NCBI GenBank assembly: GCA_947095585.1
Contig: OX352762.1
Location: 89,392,749 to 89,456,748 of the forward strand
Direction of reading: 5' to 3'
DNA length: 64,000 bases
Origin: Nephrocerus scutellatus
Lineage: Eukaryota > Arthropoda > Insecta > Diptera > Pipunculidae
Made by a program: the position numbers and the translations under genes. Below the pieces are notes generated by a model. That model saw nothing but the letters and a program-made list of their open reading frames with translations, searched no databases and had not been told where the DNA came from. Positions 11,584-20,606 of the stretch are shown here, one piece after another (the first letter of the stretch is position 1; the number at the start of each line of letters is the position of its first letter).

Positions 11584-11732
11584 GTAGTCTGATATCTTAA
11601 GTTTGTCATGGCTTTTAGTAGAAGAGTCAGTTCTTGTTTAGCACTAAACGAATCAACATCGAACTCAATATAATTGAAACGGAAACAAAAAAGAATTGTG
11701 TGTTTTATTATTTGGTGCCATTGAGTCTTACA
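11533..11732 (+). repeat. 3' LTR of the gypsy element
   Basis: I read no difference from the 5' LTR. Just upstream, AGGACGGCCGAAT replaces the usual long purine tract, so the plus-strand primer site is not a classical polypurine run. The Gag-Pol stop codon falls inside this LTR. Confidence 0.95.
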
Positions 11733-11759
11733 ATACATAAGAATACTAACAGTAGCGGT

Positions 11760-12337
11760 GCATCATTTAATAGCTTTTCTCGGTACACTTCTTAATTCCT
11801 TTTGACGATCTGGCTTGATTGTGACGAGCAACTCGTTTGTCTAAATTGTCGTGGGACTTGCCGTCTAACCACACACGATCATTTTGTTTGTTAACGTACT
11901 GTTGAACCGTAAAAATTTTTTCATCAGAAAGTTGGCGAAATCTTTACGCTCGTGCAGACGTTTACGATCTTTTCATTGTTCCGTTGAAGTCGAACTGCAT
12001 ATTGGCCGTTGTTTAATCCCTCGGCTGCTGAAAGTTGTAGGGCTCAAATTGGAGTTAATTTTTCAGTATCCGTCTAATGCTTCGTATATTGAGCACGTGC
12101 AGATTTCGACAGTTTTTGCGCACTTCGTCGTGGATTTCGCTTAATTCGTCATTTACTTTACGAGTCATTCCTGTTGCTGTTTTAGGATGGCCACCTCCAT
12201 GGCGTTTTGCGATGCTACCAGTATCGTTGTAACGTGGAATGGTCCGATACACAAACACTTTATTCACTGCAGGAGCTATTTGACCATAGCCGGTTGTGAC
12301 TTTCTAGCCAAAAACCGTGCAATCGTTTGAATTTCAT
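11760..12337 (-). pseudogene. Tc1/mariner transposase, N-terminal part
   Basis: The minus strand starts with ATG at 12337 (MKFKR). After a frame change it gives VFVYRTIPRYNDTGSIAKRH, then GGGHPKTATG, then HVLNIRSIRRILKN, which are the helix-turn-helix DNA-binding segments of IS630/Tc1/mariner transposases (GSIAKR-GGGHPKT spacer and the SIRRILK recognition helix). Further on, frame-shifted pieces such as FTVQQYVNKQNDRVWL resemble the region just after the first catalytic aspartate. Several stops and frameshifts make it non-functional. It is cut at the solo-LTR insertion near 11757 and continues at 6507-6180. Confidence 0.78.
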
Positions 12338-12448
12338 TTTTAAGGATAATAACAGACTAAGGTTTTTCAAAATATGAGCGCGCTGTCATCAGATGTTTGG
12401 CAGATACAGCTGCGTGAATTTAGTAACATTTCAATATCCGGATCAGTA

Positions 12449-13740
12449 TACATAGATTAACGTGAATATGTCACCAAGTTTTGTAGGGTGACATCGCTTT
12501 CAAATAGATAGCCAGGTCAAAACAATATATTTGCCCCTAAGGTAATTATTTGAAATTAGCTTGGTATTCAATGTTTTAAGAAAACTTAATTCTCAAATCC
12601 TGTCAACCATTAAGATGAGTCGTCGACGTCTCGTGAATAACCAACTTTCATGTAAGCTCTGTTCTAAACATTGAATCACGCGAAAAATGTAACCTACATT
12701 AATTTCGGTACGAATACCACCAAGTGATGTATGGTAAATTGCGTTAAGAGTAAATAATAACGAGAAATTATACTACATTGACAGTTGAAATTTCCTAACA
12801 AAAGGTGGGCTGCTCCAGGCGCTTTTTACTAAAAAATGTACATGTATTAAATTCAAAGGTCCAACGGTTGCTGCAATAGAAATATTTCTTTCTCAAGGAT
12901 TGTCACAAGGAAGAGTGTGAACAATTTAAGATGCAAAACGGGACTTGAAGACTTTCACAGTATGCTTGTTATCTTGGGATTAGTTCGATTTTTCCAATCG
13001 ACGAAGGGACAGCATAAAAATTCAGGAAAATTACCATATAAATAAACACTATTTTTCTCCGTTATCTTTCGAGTCAAGGAAATGTACCTAGTTGAGGATA
13101 ACGTGAGCGGTGATCCTACACAATTGAGTGACTTTGATCTTCTCTTTATATATATAGCTGAAAAGTTCCGCAAATAATGAACTTTTTAATTCTTTGAACT
13201 TTTTTCTCTTTTCAGATACCGGCAAGAAATTATCTAATAAAATTATAAAATTGATTCAGGATTCTTGACAGCTCTTCAGTTTTTTTGGCAAATGCAGTAT
13301 AAAGTTAATCGAACGGTAGACAGAGGCAAAGCAGTGTGTGTTTTGTTTGATTTTTAAGGAAATTGAATTGCAAAACGATTTAGTCCTTTGAGGCATGTGC
13401 TCGATACACAAGATTCCTTGCAGTACGAGTAGAGTACATAAACAAACAAAGTCAAATGGAGCTAAGGATTAATGCAAATACAATTTTGTACTATACTCTG
13501 GAGATTTATTCAATGAACGGTGTGGTTTCTGCGTAAATAGAAACTAAATTTTTCCAATGTTTGCACTGTGATTCGTACTCTCGATGACTTGTTTGGACTC
13601 TGCTTACAAAAGAAACTAGTTTATGTTTTAGGTTTTAAGGCGTTCTGATGTTGTCCTTTAGCAAAACTTAACCATTGTAAACGTATGCACTGTAACAAAG
13701 TTACTGAGTGTGAAAGTAAATCATAACCGAGCACTCTGAC
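12449..13740. other. No recognisable gene
   Basis: Moderately AT-rich sequence with only short frames. No protein motif, tRNA-like box or repeat-family end was recognised. It could be host intergenic or intronic DNA. Confidence 0.45.
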
Positions 13741-13796
13741 TATTGGTTCATTGTACTCCTCCCCGATGTTTGTTATACAATACACGAAGAACCATG

Positions 13797-13828
13797 TGCA
13801 ACGGTCTGTCGCGCCGAATATTATTCTT
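13797..13828 (+). repeat. 3' end fragment of the tRNA-derived SINE family
   Basis: CGGTCTGTCGCGCCGAATA followed by TTATTC matches, in the plus orientation, the tail end of the SINE copies at 14858, 51521 and 59272. The upstream ~50 bases may be a heavily decayed body. It lies in inverted orientation to the copy at 14858-15075, on the other side of the LINE ORF1 relic. Confidence 0.65.
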
Positions 13829-14520
13829 AAGAAGAAATATCAATGCGGAGATTAAAAATCTGGTCAACAAAATACGAATGACGTATGAGTCGGCGGCAGT
13901 CAGCAAGGAGACCTTGATTGATAACACGTGTCAAGCTACGCTGACAATAGTAGCCATAATGGAGATCAGTCAATAATCATGATACCCCGGTAACGATTGA
14001 AACCTCCAAAGGGAAACGTTCAACTCTTATGCGAAATGAGGATCGACCGAAGGGAAAAACCCCAGTACGAAAATAACGGAAGGGACACGACCAAAACAAT
14101 ACAATAGGTGCAATTAGAAATCAGGGGTATTGACGAAGTCACTACTGCTGAAGAAGTGCGTGAAGCACTTGGACGGAAGTTTGTAAAAGCCAAGGGCTCG
14201 TTTAAAATTAAAACAATGAGAGCCGCTTATCGTGGAATACAAACAGCGGTTGTGAGTGTTCCAGGCAATTTGGTTAATAAAGTGACCAATGAAGGAAGAG
14301 TCCAAATTGGAGTTGTGTCCTGTAGTATTAGAGAGAAAATATTCCCACTAAAATGCTATAAATACCTTGATTACGGACATTGTGCGCATAAGTGTCAAAG
14401 CGACAAAGACTGCTCCAAACTTTGTTTGAAATGCTGTAAAGGAGCCCATGTAGCTAAGGCCTGTACTAATGAGCCTCAACGCATGCTCTGTCATCAGAAG
14501 GATAACACCGGTAATTAAAG
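13829..14520 (+). pseudogene. LINE ORF1 (Gag-like) relic with CCHC knuckles, R1-like
   Basis: The frame at 14108-14518 reads QLEIRGIDEVTTAEEVREAL, then AAYRGIQTAVVSVPGN, then cysteine-rich boxes. This is the C-terminal half of ORF1 proteins of R1-type LINEs (RNA-binding, nucleocapsid-like). One CCHC knuckle is intact (CLKCCKGAHVAKAC). The preceding one has lost its second cysteine (CYKYLDYGHCAHKC). The open stretch begins without an ATG. The upstream piece 13743-13976 (NLVNKIRMTYESAAVSKETL) looks like the N-terminal half, separated by stops. No ORF2 follows, so this is a fragment. It might belong to the same family as the relic at 1.8-3.8 kb, but they are on opposite strands. Confidence 0.7.
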
Positions 14521-14673
14521 ACATGTGATAGGCAGCTTCGGCGGTCAGCCATCAGCAGAATAGGGGGAATAACACATAACGCTTTAGAATTGCAGGTGGC
14601 CGAGCGATGGAAGTGGAAGTGCGATCAAACCTCCACGTGGTGGCCGCCGGTAATTCTCCTTCAATGCAGGAAA

Positions 14674-14757
14674 AGACATACAGACATACAGACATACAGA
14701 CGTACAGACATACAGAGATATAGACTTACAGTCACACAGACCTATAGACATGCAAGC
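14674..14757 (+). repeat. ACAGACAT microsatellite
   Basis: About ten imperfect units of ACAGACAT/ACAGACCT follow the LINE ORF1 relic. A shorter form of the same motif (AGACATACAGACAAAG) occurs near 61606. Confidence 0.85.
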
Positions 14758-14857
14758 AAAGTTTCACTTTCTTATACTAAGATCATTAGTAGTCATAATT
14801 TAATTTTTACTTAATTTATGATTATTGTAAGATTAGTGGATCCTTGTGACATTAATA

Positions 14858-15075
14858 ATAACAATAATAATAATATTCGGCGCGACAGACCATTGCGGTC
14901 CAAAGCCTAGCTTCTCGCGACCATTCGTATTGTGCATGTTTTTTTTTGCACACGAACGGAAGGGACCTACAATTTAATGCCGTATTCGAACGGCGAATTA
15001 AGAAGCTTCCCGTGATAAGTTCGTCGGATGTAAGTCCGACATTCGCGAGAAGTGGGACCGTGGAGTTTTATTTGG
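14858..15075 (-). mobile_element. tRNA-derived SINE, copy A (head missing)
   Basis: It shares the ATTCGGCGCGACAGACC tail, the CTTCTCGCGACCAT box, the GGAAGGGACCTACAATTTAA box and the ATTCGCGAGAAGTGGGAC box with the copies at 51.5, 51.8 and 59.3 kb. The (ATT)n tail is at the low-coordinate end, so the element runs on the minus strand. The tRNA-like promoter head seen in copies B and C is missing, as if 5' truncated where the Helitron piece begins. Confidence 0.8.
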
Positions 15076-15296
15076 TAAATATAAATATAGATGGTGTGGA
15101 GTAGCAGGTTTTTTGGCTGTGGGAGGTGGCTGCAACCCCTACCACACCCAAAAAACCTGCTACTCCCCTACACCTATATTTGATTCCAGATAGTAACTAA
15201 TATGTATACCAAGTTTGGTTGAAATTGGTCAAGGCGTACTAGAGTTAGTTAGGCACAAATATACAAAAAAATTCTCTATTTCATATATATAGAAGA
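15076..15296 (-). mobile_element. Helitron 5' end fragment (minus strand)
   Basis: Read on the minus strand from 15296 it begins TCTTCTATATATATG and continues with AAATAGAGAATTT and GCCTAACTAACTCTAG, closely matching the start of the Helitron at 21479. The TC start is the canonical Helitron 5' terminus. It carries an inverted repeat (15087-15116 with 15148-15180) absent from the 21.5-kb copy. The 3' half is missing. Confidence 0.65.
15087..15180. repeat. Inverted repeat (hairpin) inside the Helitron fragment
   Basis: GGAGTAGCAGGTTTTTTGG at 15098-15116 and its complement at 15148-15166 form near-perfect arms, extended outward by ATATAG-GTGT/ACAC-CTATAT with a 3-base bulge. The loop is about 31 bases. 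The same GTAGCAGGTTTTTT box occurs once, without the partner arm, at 21622. Confidence 0.85.
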
Positions 15297-17060
15297 TTTC
15301 GTTATCGTATTTCTTGTTTTCCGGTTGCCTATAGTTTTAGAAGTTAAGAACAATTACCATAAAGAGTCTTCTCTTACTACACACAAAAAAAATTTGTGGC
15401 AACCTCAAAAACCTTACGGTTAAATAGACAGATTTAAAAATCGACATAAAAAATAACTGTAGTCAATCAATTTGACAATGAAGCATCAGCTATCTTCTGA
15501 TTTTATAAGCTTCAGTCTTCCAAGGTAGAAAATACTGAATGCAAAACAAAACACAATATTGTTAATACTTCGGTGACGGCGTATGGCTCTCACCAATAAG
15601 GTGACAACATATCCTTTCTCAAGATAAATAACGAGATGAATAACAGCAACAACGGTGATGAGATTCAATTCGCGAGTTTTGCGACAACGCACGTAGCCGA
15701 CCATAGAACTCGAAGGCGTAACCTTCATCCGTAAGGGATCACTTAGATTCATGTAAGTGTGTGGCTCAGTTTATCGTTAACATCGTGACAATTTTATTAC
15801 CTTCATAAAAGCGACCTTGATGACATGACAGACTCGTCGGTGTTATCGTTTATGTCCGTCGGTCGGTATTGTCGACTGGCATACAGGATTATAAAGGTTG
15901 TATGATACACGACAGGATTACAAAATCGACAACAATGTATTGACGTAGTCACTGTTGTGACCGTCTTACCAATGAATTCCGTTTATTGCATGCCTAAGTG
16001 ATTTGTTTGAATGTGTAAATCTGAATTCAAATATTCCTTCCTTGGCGTAATCGTCGTTGTCCTTGCTAGTGGATTTCACAGAGTTGTCGAGATTTCACTG
16101 TAATTGCGAATATTAAAATTTGTTTTTGTCGATTATCCAATTTGACGGTGAAATGTATACCAAATCAATTTACTGTACGGATTTGTTAAATGAAGCAATT
16201 TTAGTTAAATTTTATTGAACATTGAATAACTGGGTTCCGTTTTTATGACCAATCCGCAGCCGAATTGTTTGCTGCCTTCAAAATAAATAGACAATTTGAT
16301 TTTTCCTGCAGATTTCTAAGTTAGTTTGAGTGATCAGTGCAAAATACTCGTTTCCGTTAGTTCTTTGTAAAAATGTGTCTATTTAGCTAATAGCACATAC
16401 ACATTAAACCAGGCACGTCAAAATTGAGTTTCTAAATCAATTAATTGCAATTCATAAAGCGTAGAAGTGAACTTTCAGAAATTCTCTAAATGCAAATGTC
16501 CCATCTAAGTTGGGATTTGTGAAAGTCAGGACTACCAACTACAACATTTATCTTAGTACTACCATGTTTGAAGAGTCAATCATGTTTATCATGTCCTGTA
16601 ACATAGGTTGTGGCATGTGCTGCCAACAACACTTCTTCATCCTTCACGGTCTGCAGCTAGATATTTCAACTGTGACCATGTTTTCCTCTAATAGTTTGCT
16701 GCTTCTAAGACTGTTGATCTATACGTTGTTCTTGGTCTGGATTACTTCGCGATATTATCATTTAACTTCCTCAGTGTGTGATCAATTTATCGCCATTATC
16801 GCTTCCTTATATCCACATCCAACAGCTTTTGACTTGTTCTACGCCACAATTCCTGGTTTGATATTAATTGTGGCAAACGAATCTTTAGGATGTAGCGCAG
16901 ACCGAGCAACCTGTTTCTGACGGCAAATGACAAATATGTCTTACTTTCTGTTGTATTTCTTTCACCCATTTTTAGTCGGACGTACGCAAAATAAAAGGAA
17001 ATTTTATATTAGTAAGATCCACTTTTGTACACTCGTGCAGTTGCTTAATTTATAAGTGAT
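15297..17060. other. No recognisable gene
   Basis: Only short frames are present. A 136-codon plus-strand frame at 16510-16918 (no ATG at its start) is rich in hydrophobic residues but matches nothing I recognise, and I do not call it a gene. Confidence 0.4.
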
Positions 17061-17064
17061 CTTA

Positions 17065-17140
17065 ACATACACAAATCCGCTGGGCCAGATGGTATTTACC
17101 CATTAGTTCTGAAGATATTTTTTGACGTGACAATGTCTCA
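17065..17140 (+). pseudogene. Short LINE reverse-transcriptase scrap
   Basis: The plus strand at 17079-17135 reads KSAGPDGIYPLVLKIFFDV. This is the N-terminal RT motif (K-S-x-G-P-D-G-I-P-P) of non-LTR retrotransposons. Only about 25 codons survive, so the clade is unknown. Confidence 0.6.
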
Positions 17141-17189
17141 CTCCAAGGTTTAAGGGGTACATGTTTAAAAACTCAAATGTTAAATGTCA

Positions 17190-17285
17190 CTATTTAACAG
17201 ATGTTATGTTACTTTTTTAACAGATTTTAAGGAACGTTTTTAACAGATGTTATGTTGCGTTTTTAACAGATATTGTATCACACTT
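17190..17285 (+). repeat. ~23-base TTTTTAACAGAT tandem repeat
   Basis: Four degenerate units with the core TTTTTAACAGAT(GTTATGTTGCG) occur at about 23-24-base spacing. The core TTTTTTTAACAG reappears after the 118-bp array at 17776, so the two may bound one element. Confidence 0.75.
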
Positions 17286-17289
17286 TTAA

Positions 17290-17700
17290 TATACACTGGA
17301 ACTAGAATTTTTTGAACTAAGCAATTTCTCAAGCGATTCGTATGAAATTTGGTATATAGGACTAAGATGCGACTATAAGACTTGTTCCTATGGAAATTCT
17401 GTGATCTGGCCAATAGGGTCTGGAATTTTGTTGACAAAGCAATTTCTCACGCGATTCGCATCAAATTCGGAATGTAGGACTAACATGCGACTGCAAAACT
17501 TCTTCCTATGGAAATTCTGAAATATGATCATAATGGTCTGGAATTTCTGGAACAAGGCAATTTCTCAAGCGATTCGCATCAAATTCATAATGTAGGACTA
17601 AGATGCGACTGTAAAACTTGTTCCCATCGAAATTCTGGGATATGGTCATTAGAAAATGGAATTTCTGACACTGAGCCGTTTCTCAAACGACTTGTGCCTT
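17290..17700 (+). repeat. 118-bp tandem array
   Basis: The box GCAATTTCTCAAGCGATTCG begins at 17321, 17439 and 17557, with a degenerate version at 17675, giving a regular 118-base period. Each unit also holds GTAGGACTAAGATGCGACT and TTCCTATGGAAATTCTG. There are about three and a half units. The open frame across it has no known motif. Confidence 0.88.
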
Positions 17701-17709
17701 CTAGTTTAA

Positions 17710-17785
17710 TCGTTATATCGCCACAACGTCAAAGAAATTTCACTCCAACTGCACGTAAAGATTACGTGCACTCATTTTTTTAACA
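17710..17785 (+). repeat. Shared module (CCACAACGTCAAAGAAATTT) of a Helitron-like family
   Basis: CACAACGTCAAAGAAATTTC, CACTCCAACTGCACGTAAAG and TTACGTGCACTC recur at 38288-38340 (ACAACGTCAAAGAAGTTTCA...). It lies beside an array in both places, so it is probably an internal module of the same non-autonomous family. Confidence 0.6.
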
Positions 17786-18495
17786 GCTCTTACTTATCCT
17801 ACTACTATCGACGCAACTGCATTACAGTGTTTGGGCAGTGATATGCAAATCCAATATGCACTCACCTCACAATGAATTGTTATGAACATTTAGATCAGCT
17901 TATAAATTATTTATTCTGTTGTATTTGATGTGATTGATGATGATGTATGTGATTTCAATAACATTCAATCAAGTTCATAATTTGAGCAGAACGAAACAAA
18001 CATAGGCAGTAGTAGGCCGAGAATTCAGCCGCTGCGCAGTTTATGCTGCATGTTGGTTAAAAATTCACTTTTCAGCCAATGCAGTAAAGTTTTAAGCATG
18101 TATTCTTAAACAGTTGGGCATTCTGTAGAGAAGGTTATGAGTAACAGTTTCTGTTAGTTTATTGTCTGCTTGTTTCCTTTCGGCTTTTTTTAACATTCTG
18201 TTCGTCTTCTATCTTTATATAACAGACGGTTCGTCATTCACTTCTCATTAAATTAACTATGCTTATCATTGTACTGACTAATACAAAATCAAACAATAAT
18301 CTTTAATATACGGTTCATTTCTCACTGTTTATAGAATAATGATCTGACTTTCAGTACCATACAATTTTAATATATCCGTGTTTATGTCCCACAGACAACA
18401 AGATCTTTCTTTTCTTTTCTTTCGTCCCGGACAGACGTTGTCACGCTCAAAACCCACGGCCGTGCCTTCGACACAGCCTACCCTGCTCTTTTTTC
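17786..18495. other. No recognisable gene
   Basis: AT-rich, with short frames only and no motif recognised. Confidence 0.4.
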
Positions 18496-18499
18496 TAAA

Positions 18500-18632
18500 C
18501 ATTTTGGAGTGATCAGGCCGCGGGCTCCCAAATTTTTTTTTTTTAAAAAAACCGATTTTATTCAAACTTTGCACACATGTGTATCTCCGATTAGAAAATT
18601 TACACGAAAAATTTTATTTTATGGGTTGTTGT
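18500..18632 (+). repeat. Family M copy 1 (right end only)
   Basis: It contains TTTTGGAGTGATCAGGC, GGGCTCCCAAATTTTT, CCGATTTTATTCAAACTTTG, CACACATGTGTATCTCCG and the right-end block TTAGAAAATTTACACG...ATGGGTTGTTG, all diagnostic of family M. Confidence 0.8.
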
Positions 18633-20600
18633 GTTCCGTTTAAAGTTTTATCTGCACAAATTAGTTAAACAATCAAAACTTTAAAGGACTTTATTATATG
18701 TTTCATAAAAGAAAGTATATATGATCAACTTACGTAAAACAATTCAGGCACAATCGCTCTCTCAGCAGCTATTTTTTCTTGCGAAGCAACGGTACGTGTG
18801 CCAGGCTTGTGCATATTTTAAGTATGGTATTAAGATAAGTTGCTGCTCTTAAGAACGAGATAAAAAAATAGATAAGTATATAACTAAAATAGGACTAGCC
18901 GTGCCTTCTTCGGCGGTCATTTTCATTTCCTTTCTTTTGGAATTCCAGTTATGTAAACAAACTGGAACGTTTTGCGCAAAGTTAATAGCTGGAGTTTAGT
19001 GATGTCAGCATGTTGAAGCTGGAATAATCCTTTGCATGCTTATAATGTAATCAAGTGGTAACTGGTGAGATGTTGATTTAGCAAATTCTTGTAGTAAAAA
19101 ATGAAGAGAGTCCAAGTTGACTACACATGACGATTTCTTGGCTGCAGTAGTATCATAAATTATATATAAACTGTAAAATTAGTATATAAACTGACACAAC
19201 TGCTTTACGTACACAATTGGAATAGCTCTATGCACTTCACGTCTGCACAAGGAAAAGTTCAAAACCCCCTCAAGTGTCTTACTCCCCTATCCCAAATTTA
19301 GTCCTTTACTCCTACTCCAAATTTAAAAAGAAACATGAGTACGAAGACGACAAAGTAAAGACATACTCGTACAACGTCAAAATCTTGACCCTGCAGTTGT
19401 CTCTACCGAAAGCATAAGAGAATTTTACATGGAACCAATTTGTCAGTCATTGAATTAATTTGTTTGAAGTTCTCTCAGGAATGAATGAAAATCAGGGACA
19501 CGTCCTTTATTGTTTTCAATGACTGCTTCACTGCAGACAATACTCAAAGACCTAATGACATATTTGCTATATTCGCCTAAACCCCACTTGTGTCCGTACT
19601 TGTGTTTAGAGTATCAGGTATCACTCGCTTTCCTGCGACATTCACACATACTCGTAGCTCCCATATCACACCAGCATCATTCACCAACAGCATTAACCAG
19701 AAAGTTCACTGACATCAACCTCTGCTGGACGAATATCCTTCATTCAAATGTTTCACAAGATACAAACTAAAAAATAAATCCTTTCGTTAACGAGTGCACG
19801 TCCCGAAAAGTCGTTTTGTTAGCATATGAGGTAACATATGCCGGTTCATTGCTGCGCTTGAAACAGACAAAGTTGACATCAGTTTTGCATTTTTTATGTT
19901 TCATTTCATTGTCAACGCTCAACAAAGTCATTAAATTTTTGCACAGTTCGGTCGAGGAATATTTAGTCAGAGCAAACAGTATTTTGTCATTCATTGTGCA
20001 TCTTTTTGTGGTGATGTCCTGCGAAATTTTACGTAGATATATATACACTTATTTAAGGGGCATGGCATGCATGTCATATTTCCTTTGTATTTTTGCGGAG
20101 AACAATTAGTGTCAAAAGTTGGAAACGAAAGAGATAGAATGATAAAGAGATAGAGGAGAGAGTGATAGAGAATGAGTTTGTTTTTGTTACTGACCATATA
20201 CACATACACATAATTGACAGAATGGTCAAAATGATTTTTTCTGAAAATGCCTAAGATGGCGAATATTTCTGGCTAAATTGTGACGTTAACACTTTGAGTT
20301 ATATTATTATATTACTATATTTTCTTTAACAACCGTAAGAGTAACAATTTCTGAAATTCAGATGAATCAATTCATTACCGATAAATGATACCACCCAATC
20401 ACTTGCCCAATGTACAGCAAAGAAATCAATAAGGGCTTCTTTAAATTTAGTGTTTTTCAACTCTTTAGCATAATAAGTCCAACAGGGTCTTACTTGATCA
20501 GGCCCTGAAATTGTGTATTAAATTCGTGGTACTTCATGTCGTAGACATCGTTCATTGTCTTTAATTTATTCATCGAATGTAATATAAAAAAGCCATCTAT
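18633..20600. other. No recognisable gene
   Basis: Overlapping frames of about 90 codons on both strands at 19767-20109 have no recognisable motif and lack a promoter-like or poly(A) context that would support a gene. The rest is AT-rich. Confidence 0.4.
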
Positions 20601-20606
20601 CAAAAA

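Larger units (their letters stand above)
6648..11732 (+). mobile_element. Intact Ty3/gypsy LTR retrotransposon
   Basis: A complete 5085-base element bounded by two 200-base LTRs that I read as identical, and by the 4-base target duplication ATAC (6644-6647 and 11733-11736), typical of Ty3/gypsy. Its order is LTR, tRNA-Leu-type primer site, leader with short repeats, one Gag-Pol frame, LTR. The absence of an env frame makes it a retrotransposon rather than an errantivirus. Identical LTRs, an uninterrupted frame and a clean TSD indicate a recent insertion. It lies inside the solo LTR above. The single-frame layout and Leu primer recall the mdg3/blastopia group of flies, but this is an inference. 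Confidence 0.95.
6503..11756 (-). mobile_element. Solo LTR of a second LTR-retrotransposon family, split by the gypsy insertion
   Basis: The left end begins TGTTAG at 6508 and the right end closes with CTAACA at 11746-11751, a perfect terminal inverted repeat. Outside these lie identical 5-base direct repeats GTAGC at 6503-6507 and 11752-11756, a target-site duplication. Removing the inner gypsy element and one copy of its ATAC duplication leaves an LTR of about 155 bases. On the minus strand it has a TATTTATATAAG box and, downstream, an AATAAA signal, so it probably belongs to a minus-oriented element. A 5-base TSD fits Copia or BEL/Pao elements, not Ty3/gypsy. No internal coding region remains, as expected after LTR-LTR recombination. 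Confidence 0.8.
6091..12448 (-). mobile_element. Tc1/mariner relic interrupted by nested LTR elements
   Basis: The terminal sequences match as inverted repeats. The left end at 6093 reads CAAGTGCCGGCGATCGAAGT then GTTACTAAAT. The right end, read on the minus strand from 12446, has CCGG, a degenerate GATATTGAAATG and TTACTAAAT. Both ends are flanked by TA (6091-6092 and 12447-12448), the usual Tc1/mariner target duplication. The right part (about 12446-11757) holds the start of the transposase gene and the left part (about 6507-6093) its end. Without the nested insertion the element is about 1.1 kb, shorter than an intact mariner, so the central catalytic part has been lost. The copy at 46566-47164 shares the termini and the ATGAAATTCAAACG start region. 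Confidence 0.82.

Noticed and set aside
16510..16920. 136-codon hydrophobic plus-strand frame
   Set aside because: It has no ATG at its start, no recognised motif and no supporting signals; probably a chance frame.
19767..20109. Overlapping ~95-codon frames on both strands
   Set aside because: Mutually overlapping, AT-rich, with no motif or gene context.
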